Shown: positions 27,269 through 35,527 of the stretch, one piece after another | Position numbering within the stretch: position 1 is the first letter of the stretch | How the letters are laid out: each line of letters opens with the position of its first letter | From: Capnocytophaga sp. | Lineage (GTDB): Bacteria > Bacteroidota > Bacteroidia > Flavobacteriales > Flavobacteriaceae | Direction: 5' to 3' | Assembly (NCBI RefSeq): GCF_030532915.1 | Contig: NZ_JAUNKD010000008.1 | Coordinates: 42,031-98,817, forward strand | Length of the DNA: 56,787 nt | The notes under the pieces: generated by a model | Seen by the model: the letters and a program-made list of their open reading frames with translations, nothing else | What the model was told of the DNA's origin: nothing | Database searches by the model: none | Position numbers and translations under genes: made by a program

Positions 27269-27898
27269 ATGAAAGGATATATTTTTGATTTAGATGGCGT
27301 GATTGTGGACACGGCAAAATTCCACTTCTTGGCGTGGCAAAAAATCGGAAAGGAATTCGGTTTTGAGCTTACGCACGAGCTGAACGAACAACTCAAAGGC
27401 GTAAGTCGGGTGGATTCGCTTACGAAAATTCTCGGTTGGGCAGGTGTTTCGGTTTCTGCTGAAAAATTTGACGAACTCGCCACCCGAAAAAACACCGATT
27501 ATCTCACCTATGTCGAAAAAATGACTGAAAATGATATTCTGCCGGGCGTAAAAACCTTTTTGGAGAAGGCAAAAACGCAAAATATCAAAATCGCATTGGG
27601 TTCGGCAAGCAAAAATGCCCGTCCGATACTCGAAAAACTCGGAATTATTTCGTATTTCGATGCCATTGTGGACGGAAATGACGTTTCCAAAGCCAAGCCC
27701 GACCCCGAAGTTTTCCTGATTGCCGCTCAAAAATTAGGGCTTGCCCCTTCCGATTGTGTGGTTTTTGAAGATGCCGAAGCCGGAATTGAAGCCGCCCGCC
27801 GTGCCCAAATGAAAACCATCGGGATTGGTTCGCCCCAAATTCTAACGGAAGCCGATGAGGTTTTTTCAGGGTTTGAAGCAATTTTAAAAACGTGGTAG
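27269..27898 (+). CDS. pgmB: Beta-phosphoglucomutase
   Basis: 209 aa, HAD superfamily. The nucleophile motif FDLDGVIVDTAKFH puts Asp7 as nucleophile and Asp9 as acid/base; the cap has ELNEQLKGVSRVDSLTKIL, typical of beta-PGM. Motif 2 is ALGSASKNA and motif 3 is KAKPDPEVFL, with the acidic motif 4 VVFEDAEAGIEAA. It converts beta-glucose 1-phosphate, the product of maltose or trehalose phosphorylases, to glucose 6-phosphate. Operon with the upstream MFS transporter (88-bp gap). No phosphorylase (GH65) follows; the stop codon runs directly into REP-like hairpins. Confidence 0.93.
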   Translation: MKGYIFDLDGVIVDTAKFHFLAWQKIGKEFGFELTHELNEQLKGVSRVDSLTKILGWAGVSVSAEKFDELATRKNTDYLTYVEKMTENDILPGVKTFLEKAKTQNIKIALGSASKNARPILEKLGIISYFDAIVDGNDVSKAKPDPEVFLIAAQKLGLAPSDCVVFEDAEAGIEAARRAQMKTIGIGSPQILTEADEVFSGFEAILKTW

Positions 27899-27923
27899 GG
27901 AAGCGATATATCGCTTCCGCTAC
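27895..27923 (-). repeat. GTAG-footed hairpin (REP-like), copy 1
   Basis: A perfect 20-bp palindrome GGAAGCGATATATCGCTTCC (27899-27918) is flanked by GTAG on both strands (27895-27898 and, on the minus strand, 27920-27923). It begins inside the pgmB stop codon and may also serve as 3'-end hairpin for that mRNA. Confidence 0.65.
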
Positions 27924-27940
27924 ATTCGTTGCGTGTCATT

Positions 27941-27964
27941 GTAGGGGCAAAATATTTTTTGCCC
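27941..27964 (+). repeat. GTAG-footed hairpin (REP-like), copy 2
   Basis: GTAG (27941-27944) is directly followed by an 8-bp stem hairpin beginning GGGCAAAA and ending TTTTGCCC. A near-identical element is at 56689-56712 on the other strand, with a compensatory base-pair change in the stem. Confidence 0.68.
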
Positions 27965-28032
27965 AACAGGTTTTCTGTCGTATAACTTTTGTTAACATCA
28001 TAGGTTAAAAATATGCTAAAAAATATGTTTTA

Positions 28033-28064
28033 TTGTAAAAAAGCGTGTTTTCTTCGTACCTTTG
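28033..28064 (+). promoter_or_regulatory. Promoter of the Omp28-like gene
   Basis: TTG at 28033-28035 and TACCTTTG at 28057-28064 (21-bp gap), 27 bp before the ATG at 28092. Confidence 0.6.
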
Positions 28065-28091
28065 CCCCGCATAATAAATACATAATAGTAT

Positions 28092-29018
28092 ATGAAAACA
28101 AAAAAAATAATTGCCGGATTACTAATCGCAACTTCTTTTTTCACGCTTTCTTGTAGTAAAGACGAAACGTCGTCGCTCCAACCTGACCAACAAGGAAACG
28201 AAAAACCACAAGAAAAACCGGAGGATACCTCCGGTGAAACACCTAACGGAAACCCTAACGAAAAACTTTTTGTTTACAAAGCCTATGTGGAGGACATCAC
28301 GGGCACGTGGTGCGGACATTGCCCCAATGTGTCTCGCGTTCTTGACCATATCAAGAAGAATTTACCTGCCATTAAAGCGCAAATTGTGCCGGTTGCCGTT
28401 CACACAGGTGGCGATTCAAATTATGACTTGATGCAAATAGAACAGAGAAAACCCATTGTTCAATATTACAGGGCTAAGAGAAACACCGACTTACACTTAA
28501 CGGGTTATCCCTATTTTGCAATGAACCGTAACAAGCGCCTGTATGCGTCTAATGCTATTGAAAATTTGGATAATTTCCTGAAAACGAAGAAAACATCACC
28601 CATCGGAATAAAAATAGAATCAAAATTGACTGAAACTGGTGGAACGATTTCCGTTGCATTTGATTTCAAAGAAAAGTTTGAAAACTTGAAATACAGTGTT
28701 TTTGTTGTTGAAGATAAGTGCATAGATGGACAAACTAACTACACCGACCATTATGGAGGCAGTAGGTATATTTCTAATTTTGAACACAATGATGTGTTTC
28801 GTGCCGCTTACGGAAATCCATTGGGCAATGAGTTGGGTTCGGTAGTCAAAAACACGGAGGTTAAAAAAGAAAACCTGCAAGTTGCGTACAGGCTTTTAAA
28901 TGCCGGGAAATTAAAAAATACGCGCGTGGTGGTTTTTGTTAGTGATGCTAACGACAATGTGCTTAATGTGCAAGAAGCCAAAGCCAACGAAACCCAAGAC
29001 TATCAGTACGCCAATTAG
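28092..29018 (+). CDS. Omp28-related thioredoxin-fold lipoprotein
   Basis: 308 aa. Lipobox ends at Cys21 (FFTLSC), followed by a Gln/Glu/Pro/Gly-rich linker to about residue 57. The folded part starts FVYKAYVEDITGTWCGHCPN: Cys74-Gly-His-Cys77 is a thioredoxin-type CxxC, typical of Omp28/Omp28-related proteins of Bacteroidota, and GYPYFAMN supplies the cis-proline-like segment. Probably a surface or periplasmic thiol protein; redox partner unknown. It lies just before three Cys-rich secreted proteases, so a role in their disulfide maturation is an attractive but unproven idea. A large hairpin separates it from the first protease. Confidence 0.85.
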   Translation: MKTKKIIAGLLIATSFFTLSCSKDETSSLQPDQQGNEKPQEKPEDTSGETPNGNPNEKLFVYKAYVEDITGTWCGHCPNVSRVLDHIKKNLPAIKAQIVPVAVHTGGDSNYDLMQIEQRKPIVQYYRAKRNTDLHLTGYPYFAMNRNKRLYASNAIENLDNFLKTKKTSPIGIKIESKLTETGGTISVAFDFKEKFENLKYSVFVVEDKCIDGQTNYTDHYGGSRYISNFEHNDVFRAAYGNPLGNELGSVVKNTEVKKENLQVAYRLLNAGKLKNTRVVVFVSDANDNVLNVQEAKANETQDYQYAN

Positions 29019-29040
29019 TTTCACTCCAAAAGAAATTTAA

Positions 29041-29102
29041 TTCCCCAAAGCAATGATTTTGTGATGACGTTCCGCTTTATGTAAAATCATTGTTTTGGGG
29101 AA
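29041..29102. repeat. Large inverted repeat, 20-bp stem
   Basis: Arms 29041-29060 and 29083-29102 pair over 20 positions with a single G-U, enclosing a 22-base loop. No T run follows, so it is not a standard terminator. It lies between the Omp28-like stop and the start of the first metzincin gene. Confidence 0.75.
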
Positions 29103-29135
29103 ATTACCATTTTTAATATCCAGAGTTCTCAACGA

Positions 29136-31931
29136 ATGAAAAAATTTATTGTTTTTTCACTTTTTATATTCCTTTCGGTTGCTGTTTTTGCGCAACGCAC
29201 CATCACTTCTGTGCCGGCAAAGTCCGTAGTTACGCTTTTTACTACTTCAAAAGGGGCTGTTGCGTGGCAAATCCCTGTGGCGGAAGGCAAATCTTTAAGC
29301 TTAGTGTGGCACGAGCAATCCTCCTCATTTGTGGCAAGCGAGGGTATACGCACCTTTGTAGGGTATCAAAACGACAGATTAACAGCCGTGATTTCCGTTT
29401 GGGGGAATTCTGTTAGTGGGAATGTATTCTCCGAGCAGGGCGAATTACGTCTTACAACCTCCGACGAAGGCTTTTTATGCTTTGAAGCCGATTCCCAACC
29501 TTTCAGTTGTGGACTTTGTTGCTCCGAAACCCCCGATGACCACAGTTTGCACACACGTCCGAGGGCGGTGAGCACCATTGTGGCACGTAATTCTTCCGCT
29601 AAGGAAACCAAAATATTCCCTGATGACAATGTGTTGCGTGTCTTTCGGCTGGCGTTGCCTGTGGATTATAGTATCTTTCAAAGGGAATTCCTGTCGGATG
29701 TGGCACGTGTAAAAGCGTTCTGGGCAACTGCACAGGCTACGCTCAATGAATTGTATTTGCGAGATGTAGGCATTCGTTTTGAGGTAATTAATGATGACCG
29801 CCTCATTTGCAACCTTCCTGAAAAGGAAGTCTTCCGGCAAGTATCTTCCAATTATGTTATTAACAATTCAACTTACGAAATTAACAAGCTGATAGGCAGC
29901 GAAAACTATGATATGGGGCTGTTCATTACCCATAGCACAGGCAGTCACGGACTGGCATACAAATCTTCAGGGTATTTTACCAAGCATAAGGCGTCGGCAA
30001 CTACCATCAGCACGCAACTATACACCATTGTCCACGAGTTGGGACACCTTTTGGGAGCTTCGCACGTACACGAACAATCAGGAAGCAGCTCAAACTTCTC
30101 ACACAAGACTGAAACCGGATTGGGGCAGTCGGTGATGGGCTATGGTTCGCCTCAAAATTTCTTCTCGTTGGTTAGTGTCAATGATATACGAACTGAATTG
30201 CTGGGGCTTCCACACTATGTTGATAAAGAACGAACGAAGCTTTCGGGTGTCAAAAGTGTCGCTCCGAACTATGACAACTTCCCTTTTGGGGTCAAAAGTT
30301 CCGTTCGGGAACCCAAGATTGATACTTTGACTGCCCGAAGCCGTTATCTTTTGCCTCCCAACACCTTTTTCGGGTTTCGGTTAAAAGCAATGGGAACTTA
30401 TTCGGATAACTTATTGTATATGGTGCAACCTGCCGACAAAGCCATACAGCGTGTTTCACGTGCGAAATTCTATACGTATGCGCCGTCTGTTAACTCCGAG
30501 TTTCTTTTTGAAGAAGAGTATGATAACGGAGGCTGGCTAAAAACCCCATTTGTTACTTCCGTAGGAAACAAACATCTGTTCTGGGTGGGTGTAAGTACCG
30601 GAAAAGACATCCATAAGCGAGTTGATGAAGTGGTTCGCTACGATACCAAGGCGGTAGAGGTGCAAATTGTTGATGCCAAGCCCTTCCGCATTGATGCGTC
30701 TTCCTTAAAAATACTCTATGAGGCTGGTGAACGCTTTACGTTGCGGTGGCAAGCCGACCCGAAGGTCTTCCAAAATACGCGCGTGCGGATACTTCTGTCA
30801 GATGATTTCGGGAAAACGTACAAACATACATTAGCTGAAAGCACTGAAAACGACGGGGAATGTGAACTTGTGATGCCTCAGACGTCCTTCGGCTCGGTTC
30901 CTTACAAGCAGAATACGCGTCGCGTGCGTGCGGGGGTCATTAAAGTGGAGGTGATTGACCATATCGCTTATGCGGTGTCGGTGATTAATCCGCTGAATGA
31001 GCGCGGGCAGTTCGCTGGAGGCTTTGAGTTGGACGCTGCATCGTCGCTTCGGTTTACACAAACGCCCGAACAGCGCTTGGTATTGCCGCACGGAAGTGAA
31101 ATACCTCCGAGAATAGACCCTAAGGCAGTAACTACCTGTCGCCGAGGATTAAAACAAGAGATTACTTACGAGGAAACAACCCTTGAAAATACATCGGAAT
31201 ACGAACGCATCTTGACCCGCAAGTGGCTGGTGCAGGATAATTGTGGGAAGGAAATAGGCTTTACGCAGTTTATTTGTATCGAAAAGCCCGTGCAGAAGAT
31301 AGACGAAACGGAAGAAAATACTGATGAGAATGACGGGAATGAGCATTCAGGAGAGGGAAATAACAACGCAACAAACCCAAAGGGAGATTCGGACAATCAA
31401 AATAATGACACAGATAACGGGAATGGAGCTTCGGAAGGCGAAAGTAATGACCCTAATAGTCCGAAGGGAGATTCAGATGCCCAAAATAATAATCCGAATA
31501 ATGAAAATGGGGCTTCAGGAAATGAAAGTAATGAAGCTAATAGCTCGGAGGGTATTTCAGGGGGGCAGAATGCAGGTTCGGGAACTCAGGAAGGGGACTT
31601 TGATTTGCCAAAGTTGTCTTCCGAAGCCTTACAAATGGTTATTTATAACGGTGTAGCTACGGAAATAGATTCTAAAAACTACTTTCAGATAACGTCAGGC
31701 AATGTTGCGTATAAGCAGTTTGAGCTTTCGGTGTTTAATGAATTAGGAACGATGGTTTTTAAGAAGACATTTCATAGCCCGCAAGAGGTTGTTTTTAAAG
31801 GATATGCCAATGTTAGTGGGGTAGTGGGCAAGGGAAAACGTTTGCCAACGGGGACTTACTTCTATGTATTGACCTGTACGGATAATGCCGGCGGTCTGTT
31901 CCGAAAGGCAGGGTACTTGTATGTTCGTTAA
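29136..31931 (+). CDS. Secreted metzincin protease with T9SS type B sorting domain, paralog 1
   Basis: 931 aa. Signal peptide about 1-19 (FLSVAVFAQ). Residues 20-170 form a propeptide-like region containing CGLC shortly before an Arg-rich stretch (THRPRAVS-like). The catalytic domain has HELGHLLGASH with zinc ligands His300, His304 and His310 and catalytic Glu301; SVMGYG is the Met-turn. A mid region with FTLRWQ and VRILLSDDFGKTYKHTLAE follows. One half-size Cys-containing module remains, then a Gly/Asn/Asp/Glu linker built of 84-bp repeats (31381 onward). The last ~85 residues (FELSVFNELGTMVF to KGKRLPTGTYFYVL, ending YLYVR) are a gliding-type C-terminal sorting domain, so T9SS export is expected. 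Confidence 0.9.
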   Translation: MKKFIVFSLFIFLSVAVFAQRTITSVPAKSVVTLFTTSKGAVAWQIPVAEGKSLSLVWHEQSSSFVASEGIRTFVGYQNDRLTAVISVWGNSVSGNVFSEQGELRLTTSDEGFLCFEADSQPFSCGLCCSETPDDHSLHTRPRAVSTIVARNSSAKETKIFPDDNVLRVFRLALPVDYSIFQREFLSDVARVKAFWATAQATLNELYLRDVGIRFEVINDDRLICNLPEKEVFRQVSSNYVINNSTYEINKLIGSENYDMGLFITHSTGSHGLAYKSSGYFTKHKASATTISTQLYTIVHELGHLLGASHVHEQSGSSSNFSHKTETGLGQSVMGYGSPQNFFSLVSVNDIRTELLGLPHYVDKERTKLSGVKSVAPNYDNFPFGVKSSVREPKIDTLTARSRYLLPPNTFFGFRLKAMGTYSDNLLYMVQPADKAIQRVSRAKFYTYAPSVNSEFLFEEEYDNGGWLKTPFVTSVGNKHLFWVGVSTGKDIHKRVDEVVRYDTKAVEVQIVDAKPFRIDASSLKILYEAGERFTLRWQADPKVFQNTRVRILLSDDFGKTYKHTLAESTENDGECELVMPQTSFGSVPYKQNTRRVRAGVIKVEVIDHIAYAVSVINPLNERGQFAGGFELDAASSLRFTQTPEQRLVLPHGSEIPPRIDPKAVTTCRRGLKQEITYEETTLENTSEYERILTRKWLVQDNCGKEIGFTQFICIEKPVQKIDETEENTDENDGNEHSGEGNNNATNPKGDSDNQNNDTDNGNGASEGESNDPNSPKGDSDAQNNNPNNENGASGNESNEANSSEGISGGQNAGSGTQEGDFDLPKLSSEALQMVIYNGVATEIDSKNYFQITSGNVAYKQFELSVFNELGTMVFKKTFHSPQEVVFKGYANVSGVVGKGKRLPTGTYFYVLTCTDNAGGLFRKAGYLYVR
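31381..31558 (+). repeat. 84-bp in-frame tandem repeat coding the protease linker
   Basis: The block AGGGAGATTC occurs at 31381 and 31465, and the related AGGGTATTTC at 31549, exactly 84 bp (28 codons) apart. The peptide unit is rich in Asn, Asp, Gly, Ser and Glu (for example SPKGDSDAQNN). The period is in frame, so copy-number change would alter linker length without breaking the protein. Confidence 0.8.
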
Positions 31932-32032
31932 GAGATGCTTTTTCGGCATATAAAAGCCTTATGACTAATAATATTAATAAGGACTAAAAATAGCAAAAAT
32001 ATAAATAATAACAATACATATAATTAATTACG

Positions 32033-35000
32033 ATGAAAAAGCTGTGGCTATTATGGGTGGTAATGGTTTCCTTTTGGGGAGTAGCTGCCCAAGAAACTTT
32101 TAAGACGAATGTTAAGTCGGAAGAAGTTATCCGAACTTTCTCAACAGGGGGGACTAAAACGTGGGGATTGCCGCTTCCTGACGGAAAAACATTGTCCCTT
32201 ACGTGGTATGAGCGTAGTTCTGCCTTCACCCAAGCCAATAACGTGCGTACGTTTGTGGGGTACCAAGGTAGTGATTTTGTGGCTACGTTGGCTCTTGCTC
32301 AATCAAGTGTAAGCGGGAATGTTACTTATGGGAGCAAAAGCTATTTGATAGAAACTTCGGAAGATGGCTTTTTGCTCATTAAGCATCCTGACCATAAAGC
32401 AGAAGACCATAAATGCGGGCTTTGTGCCGACGGAAAATGCCATACGCAGGCGGGTAAAACTGCCCGACCCTCAGCAGGAGCACCTTCGAGCCCTAACTCA
32501 AAAGCTCCGTCGCAACTCATTGTTACTGATGGAGTACTTCGTGTGTATCGGTTGGCGGTGGTGGTTAGTAGTGACACGTATCATAACGACTTAAAAGATA
32601 ACATGACTGCTACTAAAGCCTTTTTAGCGCAGTTAGAAAGCTATCTTAATGAATTGTATATGCGTGACCTTGGAATTAAATTTGAAATGGTGCAAGATGA
32701 CAAACTTATTATTACTGATTACAGCAAAGATGACTATAGTTATAAATCGGCTAATTATTTAAGTTCTTCAGCGACCACTTATTCCATAAACAGCTTGATA
32801 GGAAAGGAAAATTATGATGTAGGAATTGTTATCACAAAAGCTAGAGGCAATGTTTCCGGTCAGGCAGTTGTAGGGGGTGCTTACTATGACAATTTAAAGG
32901 GATCGGGGTTTGCGATTTATAATTTTAAAACAATTTCTCATGAAATGGGGCATCTGTTTGGTTCACAGCATACCTTTACACACGGAGGTGTCATTACGTA
33001 TTTTACTGAACCTGAAAAAGGACAATCAGTAATGAGTTATGGGTTTAATTTCCCACGTGACTTTTTTTCATTAGTAAGTACCCACTTTATACGTAATTAT
33101 TGGTTAACGAAAAATGCTTATTATATCAATACCGAGCGTACGCAGTTCAACCGTAAAGACGGTGACTACACTAACCACAGCTACGGATATCGGACAAACA
33201 ACACACCACCCGTTATCAACCGAGCCAAAGTCAAAGCAAAGTACGTGCTTCCGCAGGATACGTATTTTCAGTTCCGTATTGATGCTACGGATAAGGAGCA
33301 ATCACAGCTTTGGTATGCTGCTCATCAAGCCGATTTAAAACAACAAGGTAAAGCTAAGTTTATAGCTAAAAAACCGACTAACAATCCGCTGATTACGTTT
33401 CAAAAAGAATATCACCCTACTGCATATTATGACATTCCTTATTCAGATTTTACAAAAAACCACCCACAAGGGGAATTTACCTTTTGGTTGGGCGTAAATG
33501 ATTACAACCCTGCTGACCAAAACCACGCCACGCATTACGATGCCGTGGAAACCAAAGTAGAAATCAAAAACGGAACGCCGTTTAAAATCACGAGTGCTAT
33601 TAACAAGCAGTATCAAGCCGGACAAAAAGTTACCTTGCAATGGGGCGTGGATAGTGCTATATTTGGCAATGACAGCAAAGTACGCATTTTGCTTTCTGAT
33701 GATTTGGGACTAACCTACAAACACGTGCTGGTAGCCGAAGCCCCTAACAACGGCAGTTGTGAGGTAACGCTTCCCAATATTGAAATCGGGAAAAAGCAAC
33801 TTTATTTTGAAGGAGGAACAAAAGGACCTAACATCGAACAGGGAGCTTTTAAAATCGAAGTGCTTGACCATATTGCCTTTGCTATTACCGAAGATGACCC
33901 GTTTAGGGGTGGTTTTGAGGTAACGCGTTCTGCCATTAAATTTGTTGATACACCTTCGGTGTTGTACGTAAAAACCAAGTCGGAAGCTGAAAGCACGCCC
34001 AAAGCAGATGTGAAAGCCGAATCAACTTGCACCACGGGTAACGTTTCGATAGCCTACGCACAAGATGCAACCAAAAACCCGATTACCCGAACGTGGACAG
34101 CCACCGATGGTTGCAACAATATGGCGGCTTACACGCAATATATTTATTATGAAACCGATAGAACATCACAGCCTTTGCAACTTGCGGGCGTTCCTGCCGA
34201 TGTGGTGCTTGGTTGTAAAGACCCTATCCCAACGCCGGCAAATGTAACCGTCAGTGGTGGGTGCAATCCGCAACTGATCTATACGGAAAATCCGTTGGGT
34301 GAAAATGCCTGTGGCAGACAAATTGTACGTAAATGGATAGCCACTGATGATTGCCAACCTGCCATTTCGCATACGCAGTATATCACCATTGCCGATACCG
34401 AACCACCCGTATTTCAGGAAACGCTTCCGCAAAACATAACGATTTATGAAGGAGAAACCGTTCCTCAACAAGCATTTCTTACAGTAAAAGATAACTGCCG
34501 AACAAGGGAAATGTATGTAGATAGAAATGAGAAGGAAGAAAAAGAAGGAGACGTTGTAAAGAAAATATACACGTGGCAAGCCCAAGATGATTGTTTTAAT
34601 ATAGTGACACACACCCAGACGATTACTATCTTGCCGAGAAACGCAACACGTATGGAGCTGACAAAAACACCTGAAAACGTATCGGTTAGTTGTGATAACA
34701 TCCCCAATGCGGATACTTCGTCGGTGCAAGTGAGCGGGTGTGATAAGCCTACCATAACGCATTCAGATGTTCGTAAAAACGGAAATTGCTTGAATAATTA
34801 CACGATTGAACGTACGTACACCGTTACGGGCTGCGGACAAAGTTTGTCGCACACGCAAATCATCACAGTTTCGGATACGCAAGCTCCTGTTTTTGTGGGT
34901 AATTTGCCTGTTGACATTACTGTTGAGGAAGGAAACATACCTTCGCAGGCGGAATTAACGGCACAAGACAATTGCACCAACACTGTTCAAATGCAAAAAC

Positions 35001-35464
35001 GTACCGAAGAAACGCAAGAAAACGGCAATCGCGTGCTGATTTACAAATGGATTATTTCCGACCCTTGCGGCAACACCGCCGAGCATCACCAGAAAGTAAC
35101 CGTACTTTCAAAGAAAACCGAAACACCCGGTGGCGGCACGCCTAACCCTGATAATCTTGCCGATGCGCAACTGATTGTGTATAATGCAGTTTCCACCGAA
35201 ACGGGCTCTGAAAATTACTTTAAAATGGAACCCTTGGAGCATTTTACGCAACTTTCCGTTGAAATTTTTAATGAACTCGGTCAGAAAGTATATCAAGCCA
35301 AAGATTACCAGCGTAAAGGCGGGGTTTTCAGAGGCTATACGAACCTAAACGGTGTAGTGGGCAAAGGCAAACGCCTACCCACCGGAACGTATTTCTATAT
35401 TTTGAAATACCAAGACCCGAAAAAGCAAAAACACATCAAGCAAGGCTATTTGTTTGTGCGGTAA
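32033..35464 (+). CDS. Secreted metzincin protease with T9SS type B sorting domain, paralog 2
   Basis: 1143 aa. Signal peptide about 1-20 (VSFWGVAAQ). Propeptide-like region with HKCGLCADGKCH before KTARP. Catalytic motif HEMGHLFGSQH (His303, Glu304, His307, His313) and Met-turn SVMSYG. VRILLSDDLGLTYKHVLVAE is shared with the paralogs. About residues 650-1045 hold one half module and four Cys-containing HYR/Ig-like modules arranged as two pairs (for example LPQNITIYEGETVPQQ and LPVDITVEEGNIPSQA). The C-terminus (VEIFNELGQKVYQAKDYQRK, then KGKRLPTGTYFYIL) is a type B sorting domain. Two paralogs flank it in the same direction; a terminator follows its stop. Confidence 0.92.
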   Translation: MKKLWLLWVVMVSFWGVAAQETFKTNVKSEEVIRTFSTGGTKTWGLPLPDGKTLSLTWYERSSAFTQANNVRTFVGYQGSDFVATLALAQSSVSGNVTYGSKSYLIETSEDGFLLIKHPDHKAEDHKCGLCADGKCHTQAGKTARPSAGAPSSPNSKAPSQLIVTDGVLRVYRLAVVVSSDTYHNDLKDNMTATKAFLAQLESYLNELYMRDLGIKFEMVQDDKLIITDYSKDDYSYKSANYLSSSATTYSINSLIGKENYDVGIVITKARGNVSGQAVVGGAYYDNLKGSGFAIYNFKTISHEMGHLFGSQHTFTHGGVITYFTEPEKGQSVMSYGFNFPRDFFSLVSTHFIRNYWLTKNAYYINTERTQFNRKDGDYTNHSYGYRTNNTPPVINRAKVKAKYVLPQDTYFQFRIDATDKEQSQLWYAAHQADLKQQGKAKFIAKKPTNNPLITFQKEYHPTAYYDIPYSDFTKNHPQGEFTFWLGVNDYNPADQNHATHYDAVETKVEIKNGTPFKITSAINKQYQAGQKVTLQWGVDSAIFGNDSKVRILLSDDLGLTYKHVLVAEAPNNGSCEVTLPNIEIGKKQLYFEGGTKGPNIEQGAFKIEVLDHIAFAITEDDPFRGGFEVTRSAIKFVDTPSVLYVKTKSEAESTPKADVKAESTCTTGNVSIAYAQDATKNPITRTWTATDGCNNMAAYTQYIYYETDRTSQPLQLAGVPADVVLGCKDPIPTPANVTVSGGCNPQLIYTENPLGENACGRQIVRKWIATDDCQPAISHTQYITIADTEPPVFQETLPQNITIYEGETVPQQAFLTVKDNCRTREMYVDRNEKEEKEGDVVKKIYTWQAQDDCFNIVTHTQTITILPRNATRMELTKTPENVSVSCDNIPNADTSSVQVSGCDKPTITHSDVRKNGNCLNNYTIERTYTVTGCGQSLSHTQIITVSDTQAPVFVGNLPVDITVEEGNIPSQAELTAQDNCTNTVQMQKRTEETQENGNRVLIYKWIISDPCGNTAEHHQKVTVLSKKTETPGGGTPNPDNLADAQLIVYNAVSTETGSENYFKMEPLEHFTQLSVEIFNELGQKVYQAKDYQRKGGVFRGYTNLNGVVGKGKRLPTGTYFYILKYQDPKKQKHIKQGYLFVR

Positions 35465-35470
35465 TTCGGC

Positions 35471-35503
35471 AGAGGCTCTGCCGGCGGAGCCTCTTCTTTT
35501 TTT
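35471..35503 (+). terminator. Terminator after protease paralog 2
   Basis: AGAGGCTC (35471-35478) pairs with GAGCCTCT (35487-35494), then a T-rich run. An alternative smaller hairpin, GGCAGA with TCTGCC (35469-35483), overlaps the left arm. Confidence 0.8.
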
Positions 35504-35527
35504 AGATAATTATAATAGGTTAAAAAT

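Noticed and set aside
31932-32032. Terminator between protease paralogs 1 and 2
   Set aside because: The short CCTTAT/ATAAGG pairing has a long loop and no T run, so read-through into paralog 2 remains possible.
34166-34762. 198-codon minus-strand ORF inside protease paralog 2
   Set aside because: It lies within the well-supported HYR-module region on the opposite strand and its translation shows no recognisable domain.
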